A stretch of 64,000 nt of DNA. Source: a virus. The notes under the pieces were generated by a model that was not told where the DNA came from, did not search any database, and saw only the letters and a list, made by a program, of their open reading frames with translations. Made by a program: the position numbers and the translations under genes. Positions 31,995-40,297 of this stretch are shown piece by piece. The DNA is taken from positions 21,033 through 85,032 of IMG/VR virus record IMGVR_UViG_3300036770_005287. The stretch is one strand, 5' to 3'. The first letter of the stretch is position 1. Each line of letters starts with the position of its first letter.

Positions 31995-33142
31995 TTCAGC
32001 ACCTCACGATTGCCAAGATGGTTCGGAGTGCTGACAACACCTTTTGCTTCCATCGATTCAATCAGGCGCGCGGCACGGTTGTAGCCAATTCTGAATTGAC
32101 GCTGCACTGCAGACACTGACGCTTTGCGGGATAAAATGACGAAGGCCTCAGCCTCTGCATAAAACGGATCCGCCAGCTCTGACACCTCATCATCAGTACT
32201 GGCCGTATCACTTTCTGGCGCGGACACACTGACTTTTGAAACCGGCTCACCAACCAGGCTGATTAATGAAGCAATCACGTTTCTCATCTGGTCGATACAT
32301 AAGATCCAATCTGCATTTAAGCGCAGCTCTAAATCTTCCCAGCCCATTTCATCATTCGTATTGGCAATGATGTCATGCCACTTAATACCAGTCAGGACAC
32401 CGCAATCTTTAATCTTGAATTCGTACTGCTCAGGCACAGCCAGCACCAGCTCAGTAACTAACTTGTCCTCTAAATGGCTTTGCACTTCCTGAGCGCTCAG
32501 CAGCTGATTATCAAACGTTGCTTTGGCGCCTTCTTCGTCCGGGGCTTTGAGCTTTGCGGCGTGCCCGAGCACATAACCGGCCGGCAAATCTTTTTGAGCA
32601 AGCCACGACTGCATAAAGCTGCTAAGGCTATGAGAATTGCACCACGGCACCAGCGGCAAACTACCGATGGCTTTACGTAACATGGCTAATAGGTCCTCAG
32701 CGCGACTGGCTGAATTGGTATTGACGATCACATAGCCGGCTTTTAAATCGATAGCGGCAACGTACACGGTTGATTTTGAAAACGCGCGCGGCAATAACGT
32801 CTGGATCAGCTCTTCTTTGAGGCCCTGCTTTTCTTTGCGGCCAAGCGGCCGGCCTTTTTCCGCTTCGAGCGCATCAATTTTTGGCTGCAGCTCTTCAGCA
32901 AGGACCTGTGCCGGTAATAGTTTTTCCTGACGTTTGAGCGCCACCAGGTAAATATCATCCGTAACGGCATGGCAGTAGCTTTTAATTTTTGGATGCACCG
33001 GATAGGTAAAACCGAGCTTTAACGCGTCCTGTCCCATGCAAGGCGTAAACTTGTGCGCTGCAAGTAATACCTCTAATCCTGCTGCATCTACCTGCAACGG
33101 CTCTGTCATTTTGTAAATTCGCGCGTGCTTTAACAAAGGCAT
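31991..33142 (-). CDS. rdgC: RdgC-like recombination protein fused to an FtsK gamma domain
   Basis: 383 residues. Residues 1-300 follow RdgC ([97 protein letters not shown]). RdgC forms a dimeric ring on DNA and opposes RecA. Residues about 325-383 are an added winged helix matching the FtsK gamma domain: [42 protein letters not shown], which in FtsK reads KOPS DNA and activates XerD. A linker rich in Ser/Glu joins them. The fusion would give RdgC a sequence-specific anchor. It is the first gene of its unit, behind a 17-bp palindrome. Confidence 0.88.
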   Translation of the reverse strand: MPLLKHARIYKMTEPLQVDAAGLEVLLAAHKFTPCMGQDALKLGFTYPVHPKIKSYCHAVTDDIYLVALKRQEKLLPAQVLAEELQPKIDALEAEKGRPLGRKEKQGLKEELIQTLLPRAFSKSTVYVAAIDLKAGYVIVNTNSASRAEDLLAMLRKAIGSLPLVPWCNSHSLSSFMQSWLAQKDLPAGYVLGHAAKLKAPDEEGAKATFDNQLLSAQEVQSHLEDKLVTELVLAVPEQYEFKIKDCGVLTGIKWHDIIANTNDEMGWEDLELRLNADWILCIDQMRNVIASLISLVGEPVSKVSVSAPESDTASTDDEVSELADPFYAEAEAFVILSRKASVSAVQRQFRIGYNRAARLIESMEAKGVVSTPNHLGNREVLK

Positions 33143-33155
33143 TTTTAACCCTGCC

Positions 33156-33172
33156 GATTTACACTGTAAATC
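33156..33172. promoter_or_regulatory. 17-bp palindrome, copy 2
   Basis: GATTTACACTGTAAATC, extended to 19 bp as C...G. It lies between a TATAAG box (minus strand) and the ribosome site of rdgC, an ideal operator position. Confidence 0.65.
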
Positions 33173-33199
33173 GCCTTATAATCATATAGTTAACCAAAA

Positions 33200-33220
33200 G
33201 CGCCGACTGTAAATCGGCGC
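33200..33220 (-). terminator. Terminator upstream of the rdgC promoter
   Basis: GCGCCGA and TCGGCGC pair around a 7-base loop and are followed, on the minus strand, by TTTT. It separates the 33227-34819 genes from the rdgC unit. The loop contains a half-copy of the 17-bp palindrome. Confidence 0.6.
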
Positions 33221-33226
33221 ACAAAA

Positions 33227-33412
33227 TCACTCTTCTTCATCACCAATCAAAAGGCCTTCGCGCTTTTGGCGCAGCCGTTCTTGAGCTGCTTCAATGCGGT
33301 CCCGGATTTTTAGCAAGTCACGCGGGCCGGTGGCGTAATGAGATCTCCGCGCCTCGTTGTGCTTTTCTTGGTTGCGTCGGGTAATGACTAAATCTTGTTG
33401 GCTTAAATGCAT
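33227..33412 (-). CDS. Small charged protein, 61 aa
   Basis: MHLSQQDLVITRRNQEKHNEARR, then a helical RIEAAQERLRQKREG tail. It is 5 bp after the upstream gene; no function is recognised. Confidence 0.45.
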   Translation of the reverse strand: MHLSQQDLVITRRNQEKHNEARRSHYATGPRDLLKIRDRIEAAQERLRQKREGLLIGDEEE

Positions 33413-33417
33413 TTTTG

Positions 33418-33744
33418 TTATTCCAAAACAGGGACCGCAGGGGCCGCATCAATCATTGCTTTGTAGTCTTCGGTTAACAGGAGGTCTTCACCTTCTTCAA
33501 AGTCTTGACCAAGTGCCGCTGCTAACTGATCTTGTGTTGGACAATAGGGCACTACCCGGTGAGTTTCTGGCACCAGGACCACAGTCCGCTTGTCCGGAAC
33601 TTTTGCGATGTTTTTGATGGCAGCGTCGGCCATGGCGCCAATGCGCTGCCGAGCATCTGGATCTGATACCGATTTATCCGCTGATAACGTATGGATATCG
33701 ATAAGAGTTGCGAGTAAAGAGTGTTCGCGTTGTGATGTATTCAT
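33418..33744 (-). CDS. Hypothetical protein, 108 aa
   Basis: ATG at 33744 chosen (MNTSQREHSLLATLIDIHTL); the frame is open further upstream without a ribosome site. The C-terminal part is acidic (DFEEGEDLLLTEDYKAMIDAAP). No family is recognised. Confidence 0.5.
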   Translation of the reverse strand: MNTSQREHSLLATLIDIHTLSADKSVSDPDARQRIGAMADAAIKNIAKVPDKRTVVLVPETHRVVPYCPTQDQLAAALGQDFEEGEDLLLTEDYKAMIDAAPAVPVLE

Positions 33745-33804
33745 TAATGTGTCTGCCCTTATAAGTTCGACCGTGTTACCAGCACGGTCAAACAAACACG
33801 CCGG

Positions 33805-34386
33805 TTAAGCCGGCGCACTTACCTGCGACGCTGGCGCCAGAAATAGCCGCCAGTGACGCCAGATTTCATCCAACAGCGGGCTGGGCGTAAAAACCGCCAG
33901 CGCTTCAGCTGCCAATTCAAATTCAGATTGCCGGCAAAAGACTTGCACAAAACGGCTTTGCACAAACCAGGCAACAAACTCAGCCGAGTCGTCAAACTGA
34001 GCAAGCTCATGCTCTCGATGCAAATCATGCATATCGCGCTGAGAAATAGAGCCCGGCAATGGTGCGTAAATGTAAGGGACGCCGGCGCTTTGTGGGCCTT
34101 GTAACACCCGAGCCAGCCGGGCGCGCGTTTCTTCAACTGAGAATTCAAGTGCATTCGGGCCGAGTAACTTACAAAACTGGTCTTTGGAATAGGACCGCAG
34201 AACGCTAAGCGGCGTAGAGTGCCCGGCAGTCACAGGGAATTGGTGAGTCTTTTTCCACAAACCAACCTGAACAATCAAAAGGCCAAGCGTCGATGTTTGC
34301 TCAAGCCGAAACAGGATATTGACCACGCGGTCTTGATGACTGTATTTAATCGTCGGCATTTCAGGCGTTAGTAGGGACGCTGACAT
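33805..34386 (-). CDS. Hypothetical protein, 193 aa
   Basis: Mixed alpha/beta product (VVNILFRLEQTSTLGLLIVQVGLWKK; FVAWFVQSRFVQVFCRQSEFELAAEAL). No motif is recognised. It overlaps the zinc protein upstream by 19 bp. Confidence 0.55.
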   Translation of the reverse strand: MSASLLTPEMPTIKYSHQDRVVNILFRLEQTSTLGLLIVQVGLWKKTHQFPVTAGHSTPLSVLRSYSKDQFCKLLGPNALEFSVEETRARLARVLQGPQSAGVPYIYAPLPGSISQRDMHDLHREHELAQFDDSAEFVAWFVQSRFVQVFCRQSEFELAAEALAVFTPSPLLDEIWRHWRLFLAPASQVSAPA

Positions 34387-34604
34387 AAGGCCCCCGCCTG
34401 ATTCTGTTTATACATGCGCCAGGCGGCCCTATCGGTCCCGGTGATGGCTTTGTAATTTGGATGCTTGATCGCATCCGCCAGCGCCATAAAACCGTCTTTA
34501 CATTGCAGGCAGCTGATGCCGCTACAGCACGGGCACTCAACCAAGCCATTTTGGGCCGTTGATAACAGCATGCCGCGCTTTAGGTGTCTAACATTGCGAT
34601 ACAT
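34368..34604 (-). CDS. Small zinc-motif protein, 78 aa
   Basis: Contains CPCCSGISCLQC, two closely spaced cysteine pairs like a DnaJ-type half site, then a helical KHPNYKAITGTDRAAWRMYK. It overlaps the next start, and its own start shares one base with the upstream stop. Confidence 0.6.
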   Translation of the reverse strand: MYRNVRHLKRGMLLSTAQNGLVECPCCSGISCLQCKDGFMALADAIKHPNYKAITGTDRAAWRMYKQNQAGALCQRPY

Positions 34605-34819
34605 CAGGCAGCCCCCTCTGTACCCGCTGTTAAATCAGCACGAATGAACTGCTCTCTTTTGGCCGGCGTCATAGCCGCAAAACTTTCAACGGCAGCACGA
34701 ACTAACACGCTGTCAGAAGCCGGCATACCAGCGGCATGCGCCTCTTTTTTTGCCTGCGCAATCAAGCCAACTTGCTTTGGTCGCATTGCGTAACTTTTTG
34801 GTTGTGTCTTTTTGCTCAT
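34604..34819 (-). CDS. Small basic protein, 71 aa
   Basis: Begins MSKKTQPKSYAMRPKQVGLIAQAKKEAHAAGMPASDSVLVRAAVESFAA, with the strand-helix-helix order of a ribbon-helix-helix DNA-binding protein. First gene of its unit, opposite the GATC-rich region. It may regulate replication or its own operon. Confidence 0.55.
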   Translation of the reverse strand: MSKKTQPKSYAMRPKQVGLIAQAKKEAHAAGMPASDSVLVRAAVESFAAMTPAKREQFIRADLTAGTEGAA

Positions 34820-34855
34820 ATTCTGCAGCCGGTTATTAATCGTTATTAAGGTTAT

Positions 34856-34869
34856 TATCCTAACGTTGA
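34856..34869 (+). promoter_or_regulatory. Dispersed regulatory element, copy 8
   Basis: TATCCTAACGTTGA continuing ATAGG, between the divergent 34819 gene and the putative origin. It is oriented toward the GATC cluster and the HTH gene. Confidence 0.65.
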
Positions 34870-34920
34870 ATAGGCAATAATTTTAATTAATATTTTTGAC
34901 TGTAAATAAGAACAGTATTG

Positions 34921-35009
34921 GATCAGTAAAAAAGAATGGATCTGCAAAACGAGCGGATCTAAACTGCGATCCGTTTTGAAAATGATCTGTTTAGATCCGC
35001 GTTTGGATC
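34921..35009. other. GATC-rich inverted-repeat region, candidate replication origin
   Basis: Seven GATC sites in 89 bp, at 34921, 34939, 34956, 34968, 34984, 34994 and 35006. A 12-bp perfect inverted repeat, GCGGATCTAAAC (34953-34964) and GTTTAGATCCGC (34989-35000), is embedded. AT-rich DNA (34870-34918) lies to the left, and a replication-type HTH gene follows. Dam-site clustering is typical of P1 oriR and chromosomal origins. No DnaA box is seen here. Confidence 0.55.
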
Positions 35010-35083
35010 GTCTAAGATGGATTGGAAAGATTAACTAACTACAGGTTTTAGATGGGAAAATAATGAAGAGCACAAAATAAAAA

Positions 35084-35107
35084 AGGACTCCGCCAAGAGT
35101 CCTCTTT
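35084..35107 (+). terminator. Plus-strand terminator inside the leader region
   Basis: AGGACTC and GAGTCCT pair around CGCCAA and then TCTTTTA. No gene ends here, so it must stop a short plus-strand transcript coming from the 34856 element side, or attenuate the leader of the HTH gene. Confidence 0.7.
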
Positions 35108-35129
35108 TATGGGTCGAAACGCTGAACAC

Positions 35130-35257
35130 CTGAGCATCAGGGGAAGCAACTATCTCACACCTCAAATCCAAGGTGATGATAGTTCAAAAATGCTCAGCGG
35201 GTCAACTCGCGCTCAAAAAAAAACCAATAAAAAGAGCATTTTTACATGGAAACTATC
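35130..35257 (+). promoter_or_regulatory. Leader RNA with two mutually exclusive pairings over a start codon
   Basis: Segment B (GATAGTT 35178-35184, ATGCTCAG 35190-35197) pairs with segment A (CTGAGCAT 35130-35137, AACTATC 35148-35154), with an inner CACCT/AGGTG helix (35158-35162, 35171-35175). The same two words recur in the same order as segment C, GAGCAT at 35234-35239 and AACTATC at 35251-35257, flanking the ATG at 35246. B can therefore fold with A (start open) or C (start closed). Confidence 0.6.
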
Positions 35258-36097
35258 TTCACAATTCGGCATAGCGCCGCGTTGGTATCTGCTATTGAGC
35301 TTTTGATATCAACAAAAATGATAAAATCAGGGCCTGGCAGGACATTGCAGGCCATTGCGCTTTTCTGGAATCCGCAAGGACAAATCTACCCGAGTCAGCA
35401 AAAACTAGCGCTGATGACCGGCGTTGCACGCCGAACCATCATTACTCACATTCAGGCTTTAACTGACGCCGGGATAATCACGACATCTGCCCGCTTTAAG
35501 AAACACACTGACGGCACTGTTAGCTGCGCCAGTCTGAACTATGCCTTTGTGCAATCGAAGCTGGGAGAGCTGTTTGCCAAAGCCCGGCTTGCACTGAAAA
35601 AAGCCGCGGTTGCAGCAGCCAAGAGCCAGAAAAAAGATCACATAGCCCCCCTGGAAAATGATCACACTATCAGCTCTACCGAGCATGGTCCTTCGGACGT
35701 TAAGATCACTGTCCGCAGCGCACTGCTGGACTGGTTTAAATCTCAAATCTCAAAAGCTCTGCAAAGCGAAAGCAATCACCAGGGCGCTATTGCCAAAAAA
35801 GCAGCCTATAACGCAGCTACAGAACGCAACCGCATTGCAAGAGGGCAAGCATTCAGCCCTGAAGAGCAAAAACGCCGCAAAGCCATTGCAGACGCGGTAA
35901 GGCCTGAGCGTGAAAAAGCCGCCAGCACGGCAGAACGGATTATTGAGCTGTCAAAAGCCCTGCTAACCTGGACGCGCAGTAAAACCGGTTTTGACAAGGC
36001 GCAGCATGCCGAGCTGATGACACTCACGGCAAACGGCGCCTATCTGGATATCGCAACCAAGATTGCAGCTGGCAACTATTCAGCAGCTGCAAATTAG
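35246..36097 (+). CDS. Helix-turn-helix replication-type protein
   Basis: 283 residues. The N-terminal winged helix (QGQIYPSQQKLALMTGVARRTIITHIQALTDAGII) is of the HTH_36 kind found in phage O-like and plasmid replication proteins. The rest is helical and basic (residues 95-270). P1 RepL, the lytic replication protein, is of similar length, but I cannot confirm homology. The gene follows a GATC-rich repeat region and a structured leader that covers its start, both suggesting tight replication control. Confidence 0.7.
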   Translation: METIFTIRHSAALVSAIELLISTKMIKSGPGRTLQAIALFWNPQGQIYPSQQKLALMTGVARRTIITHIQALTDAGIITTSARFKKHTDGTVSCASLNYAFVQSKLGELFAKARLALKKAAVAAAKSQKKDHIAPLENDHTISSTEHGPSDVKITVRSALLDWFKSQISKALQSESNHQGAIAKKAAYNAATERNRIARGQAFSPEEQKRRKAIADAVRPEREKAASTAERIIELSKALLTWTRSKTGFDKAQHAELMTLTANGAYLDIATKIAAGNYSAAAN

Positions 36098-36144
36098 CGC
36101 TGGTTTTATCATGGTGATGGTTGAACAACCAAGGGGGACCAACC

Positions 36145-36600
36145 GTGATAGACAAATTGCTAAAAGCTGGCTTGCCGTACCTGTCTGGTGCGTTATTGCT
36201 GCTCATTGCCGGCCTTGGCTTTGCCTGGTACCACGCCAGTAGCGGTCTGAAACTGGCACAGAGCCAGGCACAGACGCAAGCGGCAGAACTCAAAGGCAAA
36301 TCCGAGCGCATTGGGGCGTTAGAACTTCAGCTGACCAGCGCGCAGGAAACGGCTGCAGAGAACCAGAAGGAACTGTTAGCCCTGCAAAGCAAGCACCGGG
36401 ATTTGTCCGGGCGATTTACTGATCTGGAAAAAGCCAAGGCTGCCGCAGCGGCACACAACGCCCAAACAATTAAAGAAATGATGGAGAAATTTGATAATGA
36501 AAATGACAGCTGCGCTCATCTACCTATGCCTGATCATGTTATTCGGATGCTCAACAACGCCGCCACCAGCGCCAAACGTTCAGTACATCGTCAAAACTGA
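36145..36600 (+). CDS. Inner-membrane spanin (Rz-like)
   Basis: The start is a GTG at 36145 with AAGGGGGA upstream. One N-terminal span (YLSGALLLLIAGLGFAWYHA) is followed by a long periplasmic coiled coil (LKLAQSQAQTQAAELKGKSERIGALELQL onward) and the typical Rz end CAHLPMPDHVIRMLN. It bridges to the lipoprotein partner to fuse inner and outer membranes at lysis. The partner starts within this gene in another frame. Confidence 0.85.
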   Translation: MIDKLLKAGLPYLSGALLLLIAGLGFAWYHASSGLKLAQSQAQTQAAELKGKSERIGALELQLTSAQETAAENQKELLALQSKHRDLSGRFTDLEKAKAAAAAHNAQTIKEMMEKFDNENDSCAHLPMPDHVIRMLNNAATSAKRSVHRQN

Positions 36601-36808
36601 GCGTTACCGGGATCCGGTGCCTGAGCACATGACCGCGCCTTGTGAAGTGCCTGAGCTTGGCGGGCAACAATGGAAATACAGCCCGGCGCTGTCGATGACG
36701 CTTTACACCGCACTGGCAAGCTGCAACAACAGACTGCAGCTGATTGAAGACTGTTACGGCAAAGGTGCAAGCAATGACAGCTGCGCACCGCCAGCACCAA
36801 CAAAATGA
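36497..36808 (+). CDS. Outer-membrane spanin lipoprotein (Rz1-like)
   Basis: ATG at 36497 with GGAG upstream, embedded in the end of the Rz-like gene. MKMTAALIYLCLIMLFGCS is a lipoprotein signal with lipobox LFGC; a proline-rich TPPPAPNV follows. At 103 residues it is longer than many Rz1 proteins and has a C-terminal domain with cysteines. Confidence 0.85.
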   Translation: MKMTAALIYLCLIMLFGCSTTPPPAPNVQYIVKTERYRDPVPEHMTAPCEVPELGGQQWKYSPALSMTLYTALASCNNRLQLIEDCYGKGASNDSCAPPAPTK

Positions 36809-36810
36809 CA

Positions 36811-36834
36811 AAGCCGGGTTAGCCCGGCTTTTTT
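36811..36834. terminator. Bidirectional terminator
   Basis: AAGCCGGG and CCCGGCTT with T6. The minus-strand gene at 36819 ends inside the stem. Confidence 0.85.
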
Positions 36835-37154
36835 ATCTCACACCATGCCACCGGCGTCCCATCGCGCAGCACCATATAACAAACTGGACCACGGTCAGTA
36901 TGCATCAGGCCGCCCAGTAACACCGTATGTTTGCAGTAATTGGTCCAGGGACCTAAAACGCTATTCTCAGGCGAAAAACCACTGATCCCGGTAATTTTCA
37001 CGGGCCTTTCGGTCTGCGCTAAATCTGATTCGTCTATCCAGCCTTCAAATTGAACATTCACCCATTCACGCCCGTAGAGCAACACCGGTACCGACTGGCC
37101 GCACGCCGGATAGCCCGAGCTCACCACATGCGGCGCCAGGTATACGTTAGCCAT
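36819..37154 (-). CDS. Hypothetical protein, 111 aa
   Basis: ATG at 37154 chosen (MANVYLAPHVVSSGYPACGQS); the ribosome site is weak. A beta-rich fold is likely (VPVLLYGREWVNVQFEGW; TVLLGGLMHTDRGPVCYMVLRDGTPVAWCEI). No family is recognised. Confidence 0.55.
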   Translation of the reverse strand: MANVYLAPHVVSSGYPACGQSVPVLLYGREWVNVQFEGWIDESDLAQTERPVKITGISGFSPENSVLGPWTNYCKHTVLLGGLMHTDRGPVCYMVLRDGTPVAWCEIKKPG

Positions 37155-37224
37155 ATTGAATTTGCGCCGAATGCAGGGCAAATGAGCACCTTTTTAAAAA
37201 CGGTTAAATGATTGATTGCATTGC

Positions 37225-37241
37225 GATTTACAGTGTAAATC
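37225..37241. promoter_or_regulatory. 17-bp palindrome, copy 3
   Basis: GATTTACAGTGTAAATC, between the 37299 and 37154 genes, in the upstream region of the latter. Confidence 0.6.
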
Positions 37242-37298
37242 GGTTTGTTCTTTTCTGCTTCAATTTCACGCGCATCCTTGCACGGGAAATTGGAGAAA

Positions 37299-37583
37299 TC
37301 AGTGGGTTTTTAGATATTCAGCTGCCGCGTGTGGAGAACCAAAGGCCGCACTGACGCCTTGAATGCGTTTAAGCTCAAGCTCAAGCCTTGCCGACTCTAT
37401 AGCCTGCTGCTTTTCAGCTAAATAGGCTTCATGCACCGGGTAAAGCGCAACGGCCGAGCTTACAAACACCAAGCTCATCAACAGATAAACAACCACTGAC
37501 GGCCGATTGCCTGCTTTGACGCCCCACGCGGCCATAACAAGCGTCATCAGTGCCAGAAACACCAGCAAGTAAGCGACATTCAT
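37299..37583 (-). CDS. Small membrane protein, 94 aa
   Basis: Two spans (AYLLVFLALMTLVMAAWGV; VVVYLLMSLVFVSSAVALY) and a helical tail, EKQQAIESARLELELKRIQ. It shares one base with the head-processing gene upstream. A membrane role in head assembly or lysis is possible. Confidence 0.6.
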   Translation of the reverse strand: MNVAYLLVFLALMTLVMAAWGVKAGNRPSVVVYLLMSLVFVSSAVALYPVHEAYLAEKQQAIESARLELELKRIQGVSAAFGSPHAAAEYLKTH

Positions 37584-38509
37584 CAGACACGCCCCAGTTG
37601 ACCAAAGTTGTTATATCGTGGTGCAACATGCTCGACCAATTCATCTGGTTTGCCGGCGTGCTGCGCACCTGACTTAATCACTGGCGCTTTGTGCTCACCT
37701 GGTAACGCGCTTAAATCGGTTTTATGCATACTGCTCAGCAGCTGCACAACGGTTTCGACATCAGCGGCGGTTTTCATATTCAGCATTGCATGGCGCTGAT
37801 CTGCAGTGACGAAAAACGGCAGTTTATCGAGCATAGTTTCCATGTTGCTGCGTACCATCTGCTGCTCTTGCATCATGGCTGATAACAGCATTTCGCTGTA
37901 CGCTTCAGCATCCTGATTATCACCGCGGCTAAAGCTACTCAGCAGCTGCTGTGACGCATCACCAAACACGGTCCCCATGCTTGATAACAGGCTATCTTGT
38001 GCACCAACTGAACTTAACAGCATCTGCTGACGCTGCAGCGGGATAAAATTAGGCTGGCGAACATAGTCAAAGCCTTTAAATGAGCGCGCAATGGCAGGAC
38101 CGGTCCCCGGATTACTGCCGGCCATAGCCCACGAAAATCCGCCATGACCGGCCATGTAAAGCTCATAGCACTTGCGGCCCATTTCCGTCGGCAGGAATTC
38201 TTGTGTGTGTGTGACATTGCCGGCATCGTCAACATCCACCTCAAGCGTGCGTACAACTGGCTCAATCTGCAGCACCACGGCCTTGCCATCGACCTGAACC
38301 ACTTCCATTTCGCCCGGATCAATCTTGCCGCTGAGTTCGCGCGGCCGGTGTCCAAAAAAGCCAATGGCTTCTTTAAGGCGGATCCGCTCTTTTGTTTCAG
38401 ATGAGCGCAACGTTTGCTGCAGCGCAGATAATTGGAAACTTTGCGGCGCTGGATTGTGGCGGCGCCCGTCGTTGAAAATATTAAAGGTTTCTTTGACGAT
38501 CATCGTCAT
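37583..38509 (-). CDS. Head-processing candidate downstream of portal
   Basis: 308 residues, ATG with AGGGGA upstream. The N-terminal half (EAIGFFGHRPRELSGKIDPGEMEVVQVDGKAVVLQIEPVVRTLEVDVDDAGNVTHTQEFLPTEMG, then GGFSWAMAG) has the strand order, an early His and a later Ser expected of a prohead-protease fold. The C-terminal half is helical and Gln-rich, like a scaffold. Location next to the portal fits. The assignment is by pattern and context. Confidence 0.55.
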   Translation of the reverse strand: MTMIVKETFNIFNDGRRHNPAPQSFQLSALQQTLRSSETKERIRLKEAIGFFGHRPRELSGKIDPGEMEVVQVDGKAVVLQIEPVVRTLEVDVDDAGNVTHTQEFLPTEMGRKCYELYMAGHGGFSWAMAGSNPGTGPAIARSFKGFDYVRQPNFIPLQRQQMLLSSVGAQDSLLSSMGTVFGDASQQLLSSFSRGDNQDAEAYSEMLLSAMMQEQQMVRSNMETMLDKLPFFVTADQRHAMLNMKTAADVETVVQLLSSMHKTDLSALPGEHKAPVIKSGAQHAGKPDELVEHVAPRYNNFGQLGRV

Positions 38510-38511
38510 AT

Positions 38512-40224
38512 CTATTCCCCTGATAAAAGTAATTTATGCATAACAGATTGCAGCAATACCTGCTGTTCGCTGCTGTCCATGCCGCTGAGTAAGTGATCGA
38601 TTTTGTCATTGACGCCGGTAAACGATGACATCAGATCGCCGCCACCATCTTCGGCCTGTGCAGCCTCTTGTTTGCCAGCTTCTATCAGCTCTTTTGCAAT
38701 CGTTTTTACTGTGTCCGGATCTGTGTTCAGGACCGGCGTCAGCAGTAATTCAACGAGCTTGGCTGAGTTTTTAGCAGCGCCGCCAGTGAGGCCATCAATC
38801 AGCTGTGTCACAATCAGACTACGGTTTGCGTTGGTTTCCCGTGAATCGGCTTCAGCCTGCTCAACGGCTGTATTAAGACCGGTAAATGTCACAGTCCAAG
38901 GCCGCTTAGCCCCGTGTGGAAAGACTTTTTTGTGCTTGTGCCACAAGTGCAAGTCAATCAGGCGCTCAATCGCATTGGTGCAGCCCTGGCGGATCCACTC
39001 TGCGCGGCGTGTTGACTGAATGCTGGTCTGGAAAAAACCGCCTTCGCCTAATCCACCACTGAGTAAATCAGCCCAGCCAAGCATGCTGGCATCAAGGCCC
39101 ATCGATGACGCCAGGCGGCGCAGATGGAATAAGATATCTTCGATATCGGCAATATTCGGATCAACGCGCTGCGTATCAATTGCGACCTGCCCTTTTGAGG
39201 CCCCGTTAATCGGGATTAGGCTATTTGTGATGAGCGGGCGCAACTTGCGCAGCCAGTTTTTCCGCTCTTGCGCTTCGACATTGGCTTTTAACTGTGCTGC
39301 CACAAAATTGCCGTATTCGGCCGCCTGAATTGGATCCAGCGTTTCCATAGGTAACATGATCATGCGGTCAATGCGGCTGGCGTTGCGCCGGCTTCCACGC
39401 ATCGAGTCAATAGCGTCGAGCAAATCCCGGTAGGGCTCATACGTCTTAGCCAGGAACGAATGGCCGTAGTTCTGAGTCTCACAAATCGACTGATCTAGCA
39501 AATCATCAAACAGGCTGTATTCAACACCCATGTTTTGCGGCATGACTTCAGGATGCGGCTGATGGAATGGCACTTTGATGGGCACCAGCGTCCAAGGCGG
39601 TGCAAGTTGCACTGCGGCGCCCTTGCTGCGCTCTTTGAGATACATGTTTGTGTAGCCCGCCAGCAGGCCTGATCGCTCATATTCCCGGACATGATGCGGC
39701 AGCGTCCAATAGCTGTGCTCAATGTGAGTAATGCCCTGACCGTCTTTGGCGTATGGCCGCACGTAACTGACGCCATAAGTCACCATCGTTTTCGCCCAGT
39801 CAACAATATCCTTGTTGATCATCGGCATCAGCTCGTCATTGAGCTCTTTGACCAGATCCGCAAATTCTTCCTGATTGGTTGCCAGTGTGATGGCCTGGCG
39901 TGTCTCTGTGTCAGCGCTTAAAGCATTCGACACATGAATAGTTAACGCCTCATCGACCAGTGGATCGTTTGCCATTTCCGCATACTGCGCGTACTTCTCA
40001 GCACGCTCTAATTGCATGCCAGAGATATCCATCATATCCGCATCGCTGTGCGGATCAGCGCTTTGACCGTGACTAATCCCGACTCGGGCGCTCGACAATG
40101 GCGAGTCCTGGACCATTGCCACGCGGTCCCGTTCGTTGTTTTCCATGTAAGCAGGGAATAGCACGCTGGCGAACGATTTCAGCATGCTTGCAACAACGCC
40201 TTTTTCCCCATTCGATTTAGGCAT
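38512..40224 (-). CDS. Portal protein (P1 Pro type)
   Basis: 570 residues, close to P1 Pro. An N-terminal wing (AEKYAQYAEMANDPLVDEALTIHVSNALSAD), a stem and clip region with aromatic-rich strands (YGVSYVRPYAKDG), and the crown helices at the end are recognisable. NIADIEDILFHLRRLASSMGLDASMLGWADLLSGGLGEGGFFQTSIQSTRRAEWIRQG is typical of portal proteins of large phages. It forms the dodecameric DNA entry channel. Its start lies 14 bp from a dispersed element. Confidence 0.88.
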   Translation of the reverse strand: MPKSNGEKGVVASMLKSFASVLFPAYMENNERDRVAMVQDSPLSSARVGISHGQSADPHSDADMMDISGMQLERAEKYAQYAEMANDPLVDEALTIHVSNALSADTETRQAITLATNQEEFADLVKELNDELMPMINKDIVDWAKTMVTYGVSYVRPYAKDGQGITHIEHSYWTLPHHVREYERSGLLAGYTNMYLKERSKGAAVQLAPPWTLVPIKVPFHQPHPEVMPQNMGVEYSLFDDLLDQSICETQNYGHSFLAKTYEPYRDLLDAIDSMRGSRRNASRIDRMIMLPMETLDPIQAAEYGNFVAAQLKANVEAQERKNWLRKLRPLITNSLIPINGASKGQVAIDTQRVDPNIADIEDILFHLRRLASSMGLDASMLGWADLLSGGLGEGGFFQTSIQSTRRAEWIRQGCTNAIERLIDLHLWHKHKKVFPHGAKRPWTVTFTGLNTAVEQAEADSRETNANRSLIVTQLIDGLTGGAAKNSAKLVELLLTPVLNTDPDTVKTIAKELIEAGKQEAAQAEDGGGDLMSSFTGVNDKIDHLLSGMDSSEQQVLLQSVMHKLLLSGE

Positions 40225-40238
40225 TAATTAACCACTAT

Positions 40239-40252
40239 TCAACGTTAGGATA
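40239..40252 (-). promoter_or_regulatory. Dispersed regulatory element, copy 9
   Basis: Minus-strand TATCCTAACGTTGA continuing ATAG, 14 bp from the portal start and facing it; on the plus strand its AGGA precedes an ATG at 40255. Confidence 0.65.
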
Positions 40253-40297
40253 TTATGAGCTGTCAGCATACCGCTGGCGCTAAAAAAAGAGTACAAA

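Noticed and set aside
34361-34549. A 62-codon minus-strand frame overlapping the zinc-motif gene
   Set aside because: It shares DNA with the gene at 34368-34604, which has a clear Cys pattern and coupled start; the alternative frame has neither.
36491-36808. The overlap of two frames as a frameshifted gene
   Set aside because: It is the normal nested arrangement of spanin genes, with a lipobox in the second frame and its own ribosome site.
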